A stretch of DNA of 64,000 bases from Anaerolineae bacterium (lineage in GTDB: Bacteria > Chloroflexota > Anaerolineae > Aggregatilineales > Phototrophicaceae). The stretch lies in assembly GCA_022843745.1 (NCBI GenBank), contig JALHNB010000032.1:1-64000 (forward strand), given 5' to 3'. The translations under genes were made by a program, and so were the position numbers. Of this stretch, positions 9,239-18,972 are shown piece by piece; positions within the stretch are counted from its first letter, which is position 1; every line of letters begins with the position of its first letter. Under the pieces are notes generated by a model. The model was not told the origin of the DNA. It saw only the letters and a program-made list of their open reading frames with translations, and did not search any database.

Positions 9239-10489
9239 ATGAAACTTTCGCGCGTCGCAATTGGCAAGCAGTTCAGGATATTGTTCCTCACACTCTTTGC
9301 CCTCGTAATTGGTGGTATGACCCTTGTAAAAGCCCAGGAAGCCGAAACCATTAAGGTGGGTATCCTGCACTCGTTGAGCGGCACGATGTCGATCAGCGAA
9401 GTAACCGTCGTCAACTCTACCCTCATGGCTATTGAAGAAATCAATGCAGCGGGTGGCGTTATGGGTCGTATGATTGAACCCATCGTCGAAGATGGTGCCA
9501 GCGATTGGCCGACATTCGCCGAAAAAGCTCAGAAACTCCTGCTCGAAGATCAGGTAGCTGTCGTGTTTGGCTGCTGGACGAGCGCCAGCCGTAAAGCGGT
9601 CAAGCCCGTTTTCGAAGAAAATAACGGCCTCTTGTTCTACCCTGTCCAGTACGAAGGCCTGGAACAATCGCCCAACATTTTCTACACCGGCGCAACAACC
9701 AATCAGCAGATCGTGCCAGCGGTGGAATATCTGCTCGAAGAAGGCCTGAGCAAAATGTTCCTTCTCGGCTCGGATTATGTGTTCCCGCGTACCTCGAACA
9801 CCATCATCAAGGCGCAATTGGCTGCCAGCGGTGGCGAGACTGTCGGCGAAGAATACGTACCCCTGGGTGGCACTGAATTCAGCACCATCATCGAGAAAAT
9901 CCGCGCTGCCGAACCACAGGTCATCTTCAACACCCTCAACGGTGACAGCAACGTGGCGTTCTTCAAACAATACAAAGATGCTGGTTTCACAGCCGAAACA
10001 CTGCCGACCATGTCCGTGAGTATCGCAGAAGAAGAAGTGAAAGCCATTGGCGTTGACTTCCTGCTCGATCACCTGGTCGCCTGGAACTACTACCAGACCG
10101 TCGAGAGCGATGTCAACACGACCTTCGTTGAAGCTTTCAAGGCCAAATATGGCGAAGACAGCGTGACGAGTGACCCGATGGAAGCTGGTTATTTCGGTGT
10201 GTATCTGTGGAAAGCGGCTGTGGAAGCAGCGGGTTCAACCGAGGTTGAGGCAGTACGCGCAGCAGCGGGTGGCATCACCTTCGAAGCACCAGAAGGCACA
10301 GTCACGATTGACGGCGACAACCAACATACCTACAAAATCGTGCGTATCGGCCAGGTTCGTGAAGATGGCCTGATCGACACTATTTGGTCAACCGAAGGCC
10401 CCGTGAAGCCTGATCCGTATCTCTGCACCTACGAATGGGCGGCTGAACTCCCCAAACCTGAAGAAGGTTGCCCCGAACCAGCCGCGTAA
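9239..10489 (+). CDS. urtA: Urea ABC transporter, substrate-binding protein
   Basis: 416 residues with an N-terminal Sec signal (hydrophobic stretch about 14-31, cleavage near KAQEAE) and a type I periplasmic-binding fold. Family signatures are [13 protein letters not shown], the [15 protein letters not shown] block, [14 protein letters not shown] and [15 protein letters not shown], all typical of UrtA/FmdD proteins and distinct from general branched-chain amino acid binders. It captures urea outside the membrane and passes it to UrtBC. It heads urtABCDE-ureDABCFG. AGGAGAG precedes the ATG. A stem-loop just after the stop probably lets this subunit be made in excess over the rest. Confidence 0.95.
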   Translation: MKLSRVAIGKQFRILFLTLFALVIGGMTLVKAQEAETIKVGILHSLSGTMSISEVTVVNSTLMAIEEINAAGGVMGRMIEPIVEDGASDWPTFAEKAQKLLLEDQVAVVFGCWTSASRKAVKPVFEENNGLLFYPVQYEGLEQSPNIFYTGATTNQQIVPAVEYLLEEGLSKMFLLGSDYVFPRTSNTIIKAQLAASGGETVGEEYVPLGGTEFSTIIEKIRAAEPQVIFNTLNGDSNVAFFKQYKDAGFTAETLPTMSVSIAEEEVKAIGVDFLLDHLVAWNYYQTVESDVNTTFVEAFKAKYGEDSVTSDPMEAGYFGVYLWKAAVEAAGSTEVEAVRAAAGGITFEAPEGTVTIDGDNQHTYKIVRIGQVREDGLIDTIWSTEGPVKPDPYLCTYEWAAELPKPEEGCPEPAA

Positions 10490-10513
10490 TAAACGCATGA
10501 CGTAATTCAGACG

Positions 10514-10565
10514 AGGGGCGTTTCCCTGCCTATGATTTGGAAGTCCGGGCAGGGTTTACGCCCCT
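10514..10565 (+). promoter_or_regulatory. Intercistronic stem-loop between urtA and urtB
   Basis: AGGGGCG (10514-10520) pairs with CGCCCCT (10559-10565), and CCCTGCC (10524-10530) pairs with GGCAGGG (10548-10554), separated by a small T-rich internal loop. There is no T-run after the stem, so it is more likely an mRNA-stabilising or partial-termination element than a full terminator. Its place after a binding-protein gene suits higher UrtA output. Confidence 0.75.
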
Positions 10566-10628
10566 TAACCGTGCGCTCACGTGCATGAAGCGCCAACAGT
10601 TCACATTATACACCTTTTGAGGTCGAGT

Positions 10629-11534
10629 ATGGAACTCATACTATCGCAGATATTTAACGGAGTGAGCCTGGGATCCATTTTGCTCCTGGCCGCGCTCGGT
10701 TTGGCGTTTTCATTCGGGTTGATGAAAGTCATCAACATGGCGCATGGTGAATTTATCATGGTAGGCGCTTATGTGACCTACTTTTTTCAGCAATTTATCG
10801 CGCCAGCACTCGGCGGGGAGAACGCTGCTAAAGGCGGCCTCTTTTTCATCCTCTCCATCCCGGCGGCGTTTATCATTACTGGTGCGCTCGGCTATTTGCT
10901 GGAAGTTCTCATCATCCGGCGCTTGTATGGGCGACCATTGGATACGCTGCTTGCAACCTGGGGCGTTGGCCTGATGTTGCAACAACTCGCCCGCAGCTAC
11001 GACTCGCGCAATGTTCCGGTCACTTCCCCGGACTGGCTCAACGGTGGCCTGATGATTAGCGATGCGCTCTCGCTGCCTTACAAGCGTATCTTCATTATCG
11101 CGCTGGTCGTCTTCTGCATTATCGGCATCTACTATTATCTGTACCGTTCACCACAGGGACGGCGCACACGTGCGGTCATGCAGAATCGCGAAATTGCTTC
11201 GGTTCTGGGCGTGGCGACCCGCCGTGTCGATGTGCTGACCTTCGCGCTCGGTGCAGGGTTGGCAGGTGTAGCAGGTTCCGCGCTGACATTACTCGGTCAG
11301 ATCGGCCCACAAGTCGGCACGGGCTACATCGTAGATGCTTTTATGGTCGTCGTATTAGGTGGCGTTGGCAGTTTGCCGGGAACGATTATTGCCGCGTTTA
11401 CCATCGGCATTTTCAACACCTTTTTAGAGATGAGTACAACGGCGACGTTGGGCAAAGTGCTGGTATTCGCCTTAATCATCGCCTTTTTGCAATGGAGACC
11501 GAACGGCCTCGTCGCTGTTCGCAGTCGCACATGA
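10629..11534 (+). CDS. urtB: Urea ABC transporter, permease UrtB
   Basis: 301 residues, a polytopic inner-membrane protein of the LivH class. The N-terminus ([20 protein letters not shown]) and the segment [19 protein letters not shown] are standard for UrtB. With UrtC it forms the membrane pore for urea. I start at ATG 10629, preceded by GAGG at 10619-10622; the frame is open back to 10581, but those 16 residues are not family-like. It sits 20 nt before urtC. Confidence 0.93.
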   Translation: MELILSQIFNGVSLGSILLLAALGLAFSFGLMKVINMAHGEFIMVGAYVTYFFQQFIAPALGGENAAKGGLFFILSIPAAFIITGALGYLLEVLIIRRLYGRPLDTLLATWGVGLMLQQLARSYDSRNVPVTSPDWLNGGLMISDALSLPYKRIFIIALVVFCIIGIYYYLYRSPQGRRTRAVMQNREIASVLGVATRRVDVLTFALGAGLAGVAGSALTLLGQIGPQVGTGYIVDAFMVVVLGGVGSLPGTIIAAFTIGIFNTFLEMSTTATLGKVLVFALIIAFLQWRPNGLVAVRSRT

Positions 11535-11553
11535 AGGCTGAGAGGATACTACA

Positions 11554-12669
11554 ATGACAACACTTCGACCCCGTTACTCTCTCGCGCGTGACTGGCTACC
11601 AATTCTCGTATGCGGCATTATTTTGTTCGTGATTTTGCCACAGGTGCTTTCTTCATTTCAGATTAACCTGCTAGGCCGTTTCCTGACTTATGCCATTGTC
11701 GCGCTTGGGCTGGACTTAATCTGGGGCTATACGGGTATGATGAGCCTCGGACAAGGGTTATTTTTCGGCCTCGGTGCATACTGCTTCGCCATGTATCTCA
11801 ATCTGGAAGCCGCCGGAAAAAACCTCCCGGAATTTATGCCGTTATACGGCGTGACCGAACTCCCCTGGCTCTGGCAGCCATTTCATTCACCTATCGTGGC
11901 GATTATTCTGGCGGTTGTTGTTCCGATGCTCGTCGCCGGACTGCTTGGCTTCATGGTCTTTCGCAGCCGTGTCCAGGGTGTCTATTTTTCGATTATCACC
12001 CAGGCGCTGACAGCCATCGTTGCCCTGCTTCTGGTGGGTCAGCAGCAGCTTATCAATGGCACGAACGGCATCACGGAGATGCGTACCATCTTCGGCTACA
12101 AACTGTCCGATCCGAATACAAAACTGGCGCTGTACATCATCACAGGTGTGGTGTTGGGCGCGGTCTTCATTCTCTGTCGTTTTCTGATCCGAACACGTTT
12201 TGGGCGGCTGCTGGTCGCTGTGCGTGATGACGAAAATCGCGTGCGTTTTGCCGGCTACAACCCCGTCGCCATCAAAGTGGCGGTATTCGCGCTTTCGGCA
12301 GGTATCGCTGGGCTGGCAGGGGCATTATTCGTCCCGCAGGTCGGCATTATCGCGCCAAAACAGTTGGACATTACCGCGTCGATTGAAATTGTCATCTGGG
12401 TCGCTGTTGGTGGCCGAGGCTCACTGATCGGCGCAATCTTAGGGGCGCTGCTGGTCAACACCGGAAAAAGCGTGATCAGTTCTGCCCGCCCGGACATCTG
12501 GCAATTTATTATGGGCGGCCTGTTCGTCGGTGTCGTGCTGCTGTTCCCCAAAGGGATTGTCGGCGCGATCAGAGACCTTCTGAAGCGCTTCAAACCCAAT
12601 TGGCGTATGCCAGCCTCACCCAATCTTGAAGTCGAAACTACTACTTTAGCAGCAGGAGAGCAACAATGA
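11554..12669 (+). CDS. urtC: Urea ABC transporter, permease UrtC
   Basis: 371 residues, LivM-class inner-membrane permease. It has the conserved GLDLIWGYTGMMSLGQGLFF segment, several further membrane helices, and AVRDDENRVRFAGYNP, the cytoplasmic loop that contacts the ATPases. The C-terminal 30 residues are polar. The stop overlaps the urtD start by 4 nt (ATGA). Confidence 0.95.
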   Translation: MTTLRPRYSLARDWLPILVCGIILFVILPQVLSSFQINLLGRFLTYAIVALGLDLIWGYTGMMSLGQGLFFGLGAYCFAMYLNLEAAGKNLPEFMPLYGVTELPWLWQPFHSPIVAIILAVVVPMLVAGLLGFMVFRSRVQGVYFSIITQALTAIVALLLVGQQQLINGTNGITEMRTIFGYKLSDPNTKLALYIITGVVLGAVFILCRFLIRTRFGRLLVAVRDDENRVRFAGYNPVAIKVAVFALSAGIAGLAGALFVPQVGIIAPKQLDITASIEIVIWVAVGGRGSLIGAILGALLVNTGKSVISSARPDIWQFIMGGLFVGVVLLFPKGIVGAIRDLLKRFKPNWRMPASPNLEVETTTLAAGEQQ

Positions 12670-13421
12670 GCAGCATTATGGAAATGAAGGGCGTTACCGT
12701 CAGCTTTGATGGGTTCAAAGTTCTGGATAATCTCGATTTCTGCATCGCCTATGATGAACTGCGTTTCCTCATCGGGCCGAATGGTGCAGGAAAATCCACC
12801 CTGCTGGACATCATGACTGCTAAAACACGTCCCGATCACGGCAAAGTCATTTTCGATGAGAAGATCAACGTGACACGCACCTCCGAACATCAACTCGTCC
12901 GTCATGGCCTGGGGCGCAAATTTCAGACTCCTTCGGTTTTCGGCAGCCTGAGTGTCTACGAAAACCTGGAAGCCGCGATTGGCTTCAAGACGAGCATTCA
13001 GAAACTTGTCGGAAAACTTTCTGGTGAACAGAAGGATAAAATCGAGGAAGTGATCGAGATCACCAACCTGAAAGACCTGCGTAATATGCCCGCAGGCATT
13101 CTTTCTCATGGTCAGAAGCAGTGGCTTGAGATCGGGATGCTCATCACACAAGAACCGAAGCTGCTCCTGCTCGACGAGCCTGTCGCCGGGATGACGCGGC
13201 GCGAACGCGATCATACAGGTGAACTGCTCCACAAGATCGCGAAAAATCGCTCGATTCTGGTTGTCGAACACGATATGGTATTCGTTCGCCAATTCGCCAG
13301 CACCGTGACGGTTCTGCACATGGGCAAGCTGCTGTGCGAAGATCACGTCGAGAATGTTCAGGCGAACCCGGAAGTGATCGAGGTTTACCTGGGACGCGGG
13401 CGCGGGCACAAGGCGGCGTAA
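12666..13421 (+). CDS. urtD: Urea ABC transporter, ATP-binding protein UrtD
   Basis: 251 residues, LivG-class ATPase. Walker A is GPNGAGKST, the signature loop is LSHGQKQWLEIGM (the UrtD form, not the usual LSGGQ), and Walker B is LLLLDEPVAGM followed by the H-loop VVEHDM. It powers urea import with UrtE. The gene overlaps urtC by 4 nt and ends 2 nt before urtE. Confidence 0.95.
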   Translation: MSSIMEMKGVTVSFDGFKVLDNLDFCIAYDELRFLIGPNGAGKSTLLDIMTAKTRPDHGKVIFDEKINVTRTSEHQLVRHGLGRKFQTPSVFGSLSVYENLEAAIGFKTSIQKLVGKLSGEQKDKIEEVIEITNLKDLRNMPAGILSHGQKQWLEIGMLITQEPKLLLLDEPVAGMTRRERDHTGELLHKIAKNRSILVVEHDMVFVRQFASTVTVLHMGKLLCEDHVENVQANPEVIEVYLGRGRGHKAA

Positions 13422-13423
13422 TT

Positions 13424-14131
13424 ATGCTATCTGTTAATGGATTACAGGTTTTCTATGGTCAGAGTCGCATCCTGAATGATGTCAGCATCGAAGTGCCGCC
13501 GGGTCAGATCGTCTGCCTGATGGGACGTAACGGAGTCGGCAAAACAACGCTCCTGAAATCGATCATGGGCGTTCTGAAAGCAAAAAAAGGAAATATCGTC
13601 TACGACGGCGTGGACATCACCACCACCGCGCCGCATAAACGGGCACACGCGGGTCTGGGCTATGTGCCGCAGGGTCGAGGCATTTTCCCGCATCTGACAG
13701 TTTACGAGAATATCCTCATGGGACTGGAAGCGCTGGACAGCAAGGAACAGCGCAACAGCCAGGACTCCATTGAGGAGGTTTACGCAAATTTTCCGGTATT
13801 AAAGCAGATGGGCAAACGGGTCGCGGGGACGTTGAGTGGCGGTCAACAGCAGCAGTTGGCGATTGGGCGCGTGCTGGTACGCCATCCCAAAGTGCTCCTG
13901 CTGGACGAGCCAACCGAGGGCATCCAGCCCAATATTGTACAGGAAATTGAGACACTGATTCAGTCGTTGCAGGAACGCAAGAATATTGCTATTCTCCTGA
14001 TCGAGCAATTTCTGGATTTCGCCCTGGGCATCGCAGATTACTGTTACGTGATGGAAAAAGGGCAAATCGTTTCGGGTGGAAATGCTAAAGAATTGGATCC
14101 CGAAATCATCAGAGAGCATCTATCAGTTTGA
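13424..14131 (+). CDS. urtE: Urea ABC transporter, ATP-binding protein UrtE
   Basis: 235 residues, LivF-class ATPase. Walker A is GRNGVGKTT, the signature is LSGGQQQQLAIGR and Walker B is LLLDEPTEGIQP, which is the UrtE-specific form. I start at ATG 13424, two nucleotides after the urtD stop; an upstream in-frame extension is open but runs in another frame of urtD and is not family-like. The stop overlaps the TTG start of ureD, tying import to urease assembly. Confidence 0.95.
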   Translation: MLSVNGLQVFYGQSRILNDVSIEVPPGQIVCLMGRNGVGKTTLLKSIMGVLKAKKGNIVYDGVDITTTAPHKRAHAGLGYVPQGRGIFPHLTVYENILMGLEALDSKEQRNSQDSIEEVYANFPVLKQMGKRVAGTLSGGQQQQLAIGRVLVRHPKVLLLDEPTEGIQPNIVQEIETLIQSLQERKNIAILLIEQFLDFALGIADYCYVMEKGQIVSGGNAKELDPEIIREHLSV

Positions 14132-14976
14132 CAAGCGCGTCTCTACATGCAATTGGTCGAAATGGCGAGCTGCGGCTGGGGTTCGCGCGGCGGGCGGGGC
14201 ATACAGCGCTGGTTGAAAATTACTCGCGCCCTCCCCTGCAAGTTATGCGGGCGATCCCGGACGCAGCAGATTGTTTGTGCGTCTATGTTTTGAGTCCGAC
14301 AGGAGGCGTGGTACAGGGTGATCGCTACACAATTCACATTGATGTGGGTGAAGAAGCACATGCGCTGTTTACCACGCAGTCCGCGACCAAAGTTTACCGG
14401 ATGCCGGAAGGCTGTGCCGAGCAAACCATTCGCATTAATGTAGAACGCGGCGCGGTTTTTGAATTTGTGCCGGACGCGGCGATTTTGTTTGCCGATGCCG
14501 ATTTGCGTCAATCCATCGAAGTCACCCTGCATCCCGGCGCAATGGCGTTGATTTACGAAATTGTCATGCCAGGTCGATTGGCAAGCGGCGAGCATCTGCG
14601 TTTTCGTCGTTACACCAATCGCCTCACGGTGCGCGATGACCTGGGATTGCTGCTGTACGATGCCGCGCAGATCGAACCCGCCAGTGACAACCTGAGCGCA
14701 ATCGGCAAATTGGAAAATTTCACCTGTTGGGGAAGTGCTTATCTGGTCGGCGATCTGGCAGCACACAACATAAATGCCGCCGCGTTCTGTGAAGCGCACC
14801 GCGAAATTCTGGAACGCAAGGACGCGATTGGTGGTCTATCGCCACTGTATCGAAATGGCGTATGTGCGCGGATGTTGAGCAAACGTCTGGAAACGATTTA
14901 CGCAGGTTTTGACGGCCTGCGCCAGATCATGCGGACGCGCTATATGGGATTGCCCCATGCGCCTCTGCGAAAATAA
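14128..14976 (+). CDS. ureD: Urease accessory protein UreD (UreH)
   Basis: 282 residues. UreD is the scaffold that docks on apo-urease and, with UreF and UreG, channels nickel to the active site. Matching blocks are LRLGFARRAGHTALVENYSR, LQVMRAIPDA, VYVLSPTGGVVQGDRY and TTQSATKVYRMP, followed by LIYEIVMPGRLASGEHL. The start is a TTG that overlaps the urtE stop (TTGA), so its level is probably set by coupling. Having ureD before the structural genes is a known arrangement. Confidence 0.92.
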   Translation: MTSASLHAIGRNGELRLGFARRAGHTALVENYSRPPLQVMRAIPDAADCLCVYVLSPTGGVVQGDRYTIHIDVGEEAHALFTTQSATKVYRMPEGCAEQTIRINVERGAVFEFVPDAAILFADADLRQSIEVTLHPGAMALIYEIVMPGRLASGEHLRFRRYTNRLTVRDDLGLLLYDAAQIEPASDNLSAIGKLENFTCWGSAYLVGDLAAHNINAAAFCEAHREILERKDAIGGLSPLYRNGVCARMLSKRLETIYAGFDGLRQIMRTRYMGLPHAPLRK

Positions 14977-15074
14977 AAATTGATTACCTTGATCCATATA
15001 TAAAAATGTCTTTAAACTCCTCCCTCACAAACCGACCCTCATTGCATAGAGAGGGACTTTAAAAGAGTTGGTCT

Positions 15075-15116
15075 CCCCTCTCCAATGCGTTGGAGAGGGG
15101 TTGGGGGTGAGGTTAA
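15075..15116. repeat. Intergenic stem-loop repeat between ureD and ureA
   Basis: CCCCTCTCCA (15075-15084) and TGGAGAGGGG (15091-15100) form a 10-bp stem with a 6-nt loop, followed by TTGGGGGTGAGGTTAA. A related element lies at 50472-50510 with the same GGGGGTGAGGTT tail. It occupies part of the 176-nt gap between ureD and ureA; the rest of that gap shows nothing. Confidence 0.75.
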
Positions 15117-15152
15117 TCACACGCGAAGCTAATTACGGATGAAAGGGCGAGG

Positions 15153-15455
15153 ATGAACCTAACGCCACGAGAAAAAGACAAGTTGATGATTTATGTCGCC
15201 GCGATGGTCGCCCGTGACCGCAAAGCGCGCGGCCTCAAGCTCAATCACCCCGAAGCGATTGCGCTTATCACCGCTGACGTGCTGGAAGGCATCCGCGATG
15301 GGCGCAGTGTGGCGGAACTGATGCAGTATGGCCGCACAATTTTGACGCGCGACGATGTGATGGAAGGCGTACCGGAGATGATTCACGACATCCAGGTCGA
15401 AGGCACATTCCCCGATGGCACGAAACTCGTCACCATTCACGAACCGATCACTTAA
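15153..15455 (+). CDS. ureA: Urease gamma subunit
   Basis: 100 residues, the standard length of a free-standing UreA. Matches are [40 protein letters not shown] and [18 protein letters not shown], ending in the [18 protein letters not shown] tail that contacts the beta subunit. Part of the cytoplasmic (UreABC)3 complex that splits urea to ammonia and carbamate. It stands 23 nt before ureB. Confidence 0.97.
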   Translation: MNLTPREKDKLMIYVAAMVARDRKARGLKLNHPEAIALITADVLEGIRDGRSVAELMQYGRTILTRDDVMEGVPEMIHDIQVEGTFPDGTKLVTIHEPIT

Positions 15456-15478
15456 AAACTAAAACAAAAGAGGCGTTC

Positions 15479-15799
15479 ATGATACCCGGTGAATATTTTT
15501 TAGAGGACGGCGACATTATCGCCAACGCAGGCCGCCCTGTCGTCACGCTAATGGTGGCAAATACGGGTGATCGCCCGATTCAGGTTGGCTCGCATTTCCA
15601 TTTTTACGAAGTCAACCGTGCGCTGGAATTTGACCGCGAAAAAGCCTATGGGATGCACCTGAATATCCCCTCCGGCCTGACAGTGCGTTTCGAACCAGGC
15701 GATCAAAAAACCATCGAACTCACCACTATTGCTGGCACACGAACCGTTTACGGCCTCAACAGCCTCGTCAACGGTAAACTCGATAAAGAGGAGTCCTAA
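15479..15799 (+). CDS. ureB: Urease beta subunit
   Basis: 106 residues, normal for UreB. It begins [19 protein letters not shown] and has the conserved [19 protein letters not shown] and [17 protein letters not shown] blocks. The subunit packs against UreC and shapes the active-site entrance. It is separated from ureC by 2 nt, with GAGGAG just before the ureC ATG. Confidence 0.97.
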   Translation: MIPGEYFLEDGDIIANAGRPVVTLMVANTGDRPIQVGSHFHFYEVNRALEFDREKAYGMHLNIPSGLTVRFEPGDQKTIELTTIAGTRTVYGLNSLVNGKLDKEES

Positions 15800-15801
15800 A
15801 A

Positions 15802-17520
15802 ATGCCGCTGCGTATTCCCCGGCGTGTCTATGCCGATCTCTATGGCCCAACAGTCGGTGATCGCGTTCGTCTCGCCGACACTGACCTGATTATCGAAGTT
15901 GAAAAAGATTTCACGCTTTACGGCGATGAAGCCAAATTTGGCGGCGGCAAAACCCTGCGCGACGGCATGGGTCAAGACCCTGTGACCACGCGCGAAGGAG
16001 GCGCACTCGATCTGGTCATCACCAACGCGCTGATTATTGACCACTGGGGCATCGTCAAGGCGGATGTCGGTGTGCGCGATGGCAAAATCGTCGGCATTGG
16101 CAAAGCGGGCAACCCCGGCATCATGGACTGCGTGGACGCAAATCTGATCGTCGGCACATCCACTGAGGTGATCGCTGGGGAAGGCATGATCCTCACGCCC
16201 GGCGGCATCGATTCACACATTCATTTCATCGCGCCGCAGCAGATCGAAGAAGCACTCGCATCCGGCATCACAACCATGCTCGGCGGCGGGACTGGCCCAG
16301 CAACGGGTACGAACGCGACCACCTGCACACCCGGCGCATGGAATATGTACCGGATGCTGGAATCTGCCGAAGCTTTTTCGATGAATCTCGGCTTCATGGG
16401 CAAAGGCAACGGCTCGATGCCCGATCCCCTTTGCGAACAGATCGAAGCAGGCGCGATTGGCCTGAAATTGCACGAAGATTGGGGAACAACCCCTGCCGCG
16501 ATTGACAACTGCCTTTCCGTTGCCGAAGAACACGATGTGCAAGTCGCCATTCACACCGACACGATCAACGAAGCGGGTTTTGTGGACGATTCGATTGCTG
16601 CGTTCAAAGGCCGCACGATTCACACCTTCCACACCGAAGGCGCTGGCGGCGGTCATGCGCCGGACATTATCAAGGTCTGCGGCGAATTGAACGTTTTGCC
16701 CTCCTCCACCAACCCGACTCGCCCTTTCACCGTCAACACGATTGCCGAGCATCTCGATATGCTCATGGTTTGCCATCATCTCAGCCCGTCGATTCCCGAA
16801 GATTTAGCCTTTGCTGAATCGCGCATCCGCCCAGAAACAATCGCCGCTGAGGATATTCTGCACGACCTGGGCGCATTGAGCATGATGTCATCGGATTCCC
16901 AGGCGATGGGTCGCGTCGGCGAGGTGATTATGCGCACGTGGCAGACGGCACATAAAATGAAAGTTCAACGCGGAAAACTGCCGCAGGATAATGAGCGTAA
17001 CGATAACTTCCGTGTCCGACGCTACATTGCCAAATACGCGATCAACCCAGCCATCACGCACGGAATCGCGCAGTACGTCGGCTCGATTGAAGCCGGAAAA
17101 TTGGCCGATATGGTGCTGTGGCGGCCTGCTTTTTACGGCGTGAAACCGGAGATGATTATCAAGGGCGGCTTTATCGCCTATGCGCAGATGGGCGACCCGA
17201 ACGCCTCGATTCCCACGCCGCAGCCCGTGCATGGTCGTCCGATGTTCGGCGGATTCGGACGCGCGATTTCCAGCACATCGTATACTTTTGTTTCGAAAGC
17301 AGCCTATGATCGCGGCATCCATAAAGAGTTAAACCTGCACAAAATGGTCGCGCCTGTGGGCAACTGCCGGGGGCTGACCAAAGCGGCAATGATTCACAAT
17401 GACTTTTTGCCGAACATCACCGTAGACCCGGAAACGTATGAAGTGCGTGTGGACGGCGAGATTCTGACGTGCGAACCTGCCGAGACGCTGCCGCTGGCAC
17501 AGCGCTATTTCTTGTTCTAA
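15802..17520 (+). CDS. ureC: Urease alpha (catalytic) subunit
   Basis: 572 residues. All active-site residues known from Klebsiella urease are present at a constant offset of +5: nickel ligands H139, H141, H251, H277 and D365, the carbamylated bridging K222 in [11 protein letters not shown], and flap residues C324 and H325 in VCHHLSPS. The enzyme should therefore be catalytically competent once loaded with nickel. It is followed by an inverted-repeat spacer before ureF. Confidence 0.98.
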   Translation: MPLRIPRRVYADLYGPTVGDRVRLADTDLIIEVEKDFTLYGDEAKFGGGKTLRDGMGQDPVTTREGGALDLVITNALIIDHWGIVKADVGVRDGKIVGIGKAGNPGIMDCVDANLIVGTSTEVIAGEGMILTPGGIDSHIHFIAPQQIEEALASGITTMLGGGTGPATGTNATTCTPGAWNMYRMLESAEAFSMNLGFMGKGNGSMPDPLCEQIEAGAIGLKLHEDWGTTPAAIDNCLSVAEEHDVQVAIHTDTINEAGFVDDSIAAFKGRTIHTFHTEGAGGGHAPDIIKVCGELNVLPSSTNPTRPFTVNTIAEHLDMLMVCHHLSPSIPEDLAFAESRIRPETIAAEDILHDLGALSMMSSDSQAMGRVGEVIMRTWQTAHKMKVQRGKLPQDNERNDNFRVRRYIAKYAINPAITHGIAQYVGSIEAGKLADMVLWRPAFYGVKPEMIIKGGFIAYAQMGDPNASIPTPQPVHGRPMFGGFGRAISSTSYTFVSKAAYDRGIHKELNLHKMVAPVGNCRGLTKAAMIHNDFLPNITVDPETYEVRVDGEILTCEPAETLPLAQRYFLF

Positions 17521-17527
17521 GTAAAAA

Positions 17528-17612
17528 GTTGAAAGTGCTGAGTCAAAAGGATTTTGTGTCGAGGTTGTTGCCACTAGGTTTCACTCAGCACTCAGCACTT
17601 TTCACTTTCAAC
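17528..17612. repeat. Imperfect inverted repeat between ureC and ureF
   Basis: GTTGAAAGTGCTGAGT (17528-17543) is mirrored by ACTCAGCACTCAGCACTTTT and then CACTTTCAAC (17583-17612); the right arm carries an internal ACTCAGC duplication. It fills nearly the whole spacer. The ureF start codons begin 3-6 nt after the right arm. Confidence 0.8.
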
Positions 17613-17617
17613 GATTG

Positions 17618-18301
17618 ATGATGCTCTTCCAATCTCGTCAACTCCTGCTGTTGCTACAATGTATAGATTCGGCCTTTCCCACTGGCTCTTTTGCCCATTC
17701 CGGCGGGCTGGAAACCTATGCGCAGGCCGAAATCGTCACGACGGCGGGCGATCTGGCACGTCTGATCGCGATGAAGCTAGAAAGTGTGGCAAAAACCGAT
17801 CTGATTATTGTCCACAGTGCGTTATCGGCTGATAGTGCGCAAATTTTGCAACTTGATAATCTATGTTCCGCGTCGAAAGTGGCGAAAGAAACGCGCGAAT
17901 CCAGCGAAAAAATCGGACGGCGGATGCTCGTTAGTGTATTGAATTTGATGCCAAATGAGCGACTTCAATTTTATCAGGACGAAATCACGGCGGGGCGCTG
18001 CGCCGGACATCACGCGGTTGTTCATGGGCTGGCGTGTGCGGCGTTGGGCATCGAACCCCGCGCGGCACTATTGACGTTTGCTTATGCGTTGGCGACCAAT
18101 CAAACGGCGGCCTCGCTCAAGCTGATGAGCATTGGGCAGACGCAGTCGCAGGCTGTTTTGGGCGCGGCGGGAGAGGCGATTGAAGCTGCTGTCGAAACGG
18201 CGTTGACTCACACATTAGACGATTTTGGCAGCTTTACACCCGGCCTTGACATCCGTGCTATGCAGCACGAAACTCTTTTCCGGCGCTTGTTTATTTCTTG
18301 A
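17618..18301 (+). CDS. ureF: Urease accessory protein UreF
   Basis: About 227 residues, mostly helical. UreF bridges UreD and the UreG GTPase during nickel insertion. Matches are LLLLQCIDSAFPTGSFAHSG, GGLETYAQ, GRRMLVSVLNL, CAGHHAVVHGLACAALGI and the C-terminal helix block. TTG, ATG and ATG occur in tandem at 17615, 17618 and 17621; I take the first ATG. No Shine-Dalgarno is seen because the preceding inverted repeat abuts the start. Confidence 0.9.
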   Translation: MMLFQSRQLLLLLQCIDSAFPTGSFAHSGGLETYAQAEIVTTAGDLARLIAMKLESVAKTDLIIVHSALSADSAQILQLDNLCSASKVAKETRESSEKIGRRMLVSVLNLMPNERLQFYQDEITAGRCAGHHAVVHGLACAALGIEPRAALLTFAYALATNQTAASLKLMSIGQTQSQAVLGAAGEAIEAAVETALTHTLDDFGSFTPGLDIRAMQHETLFRRLFIS

Positions 18302-18313
18302 GGAATTTGGATT

Positions 18314-18970
18314 ATGCAGGTTAGCGAACAATCATTTGAACGGCGTGTGAAGCGCCTCAAGCCGCTGGTGATCGGCGTTGGCGGGCCAGTAGGTGCGGGA
18401 AAGACCACACTCGTTGAAAAATTGTGCAAGGCGATGTCGAAAGATCATCAGATTGCGGTCATCACCAACGACATTTACACCAAAGAGGATGCCGCGATTC
18501 TCACCCGCCTCAGTGCGCTTGAGCCGGATCGTATCTATGGTGTGGAAACGGGTGGCTGCCCACATACGGCTATCCGCGACGATATTTCCGCCAATCAGGA
18601 TGCGCTCGACGTGATGATGGAGCGTTTTGAGAGCAACCTGGACATTATTTTCCTCGAAAGTGGCGGTGACAACCTCGCGGCATCCTTCAGCCCGGAACTG
18701 GTCGAAGTGGAATTTTACGTGATCGACGTGGCAGGCGGCGAAAAAATCCCGCGTAAGGGCGGCCCCGGCATCACACGCTCCGACCTGCTGATGATTAACA
18801 AAATCGACCTCGCCCCCTATGTGGGAGCAAGCCTCGAAGTCATGCAGCAGGATACGGACCGGATGCGCGGGAAACGCCCCTACGTTTTCACCGATCTGAA
18901 AAGCGGGACAGGGTTGTCAATCGTGATCGAATGGATCGAAAGCCGTTTAAAAACGCGCGAACAGGCTTAA
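18314..18970 (+). CDS. ureG: Urease accessory GTPase UreG
   Basis: 218 residues, SIMIBI-class GTPase. It has the P-loop [10 protein letters not shown], the nickel-binding CPH motif in [15 protein letters not shown], the ESGGDN switch and the NKID base-recognition motif. It delivers nickel to urease through UreD/UreF upon GTP hydrolysis. It ends 2 nt before the convergent stop of the next minus-strand gene, leaving no room for a separate terminator. Confidence 0.96.
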   Translation: MQVSEQSFERRVKRLKPLVIGVGGPVGAGKTTLVEKLCKAMSKDHQIAVITNDIYTKEDAAILTRLSALEPDRIYGVETGGCPHTAIRDDISANQDALDVMMERFESNLDIIFLESGGDNLAASFSPELVEVEFYVIDVAGGEKIPRKGGPGITRSDLLMINKIDLAPYVGASLEVMQQDTDRMRGKRPYVFTDLKSGTGLSIVIEWIESRLKTREQA

Positions 18971-18972
18971 AA

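Noticed and set aside
9224-10072. Antisense open frame (282 codons) opposite urtA
   Set aside because: Composition is His/Phe-rich and unlike a natural protein; urtA on the other strand is certain.
12255-13409. Long antisense open frame (384 codons) across urtC and urtD
   Set aside because: It lies opposite two genes with clear ABC motifs, has no recognisable domain, and is a shadow of their codon use.
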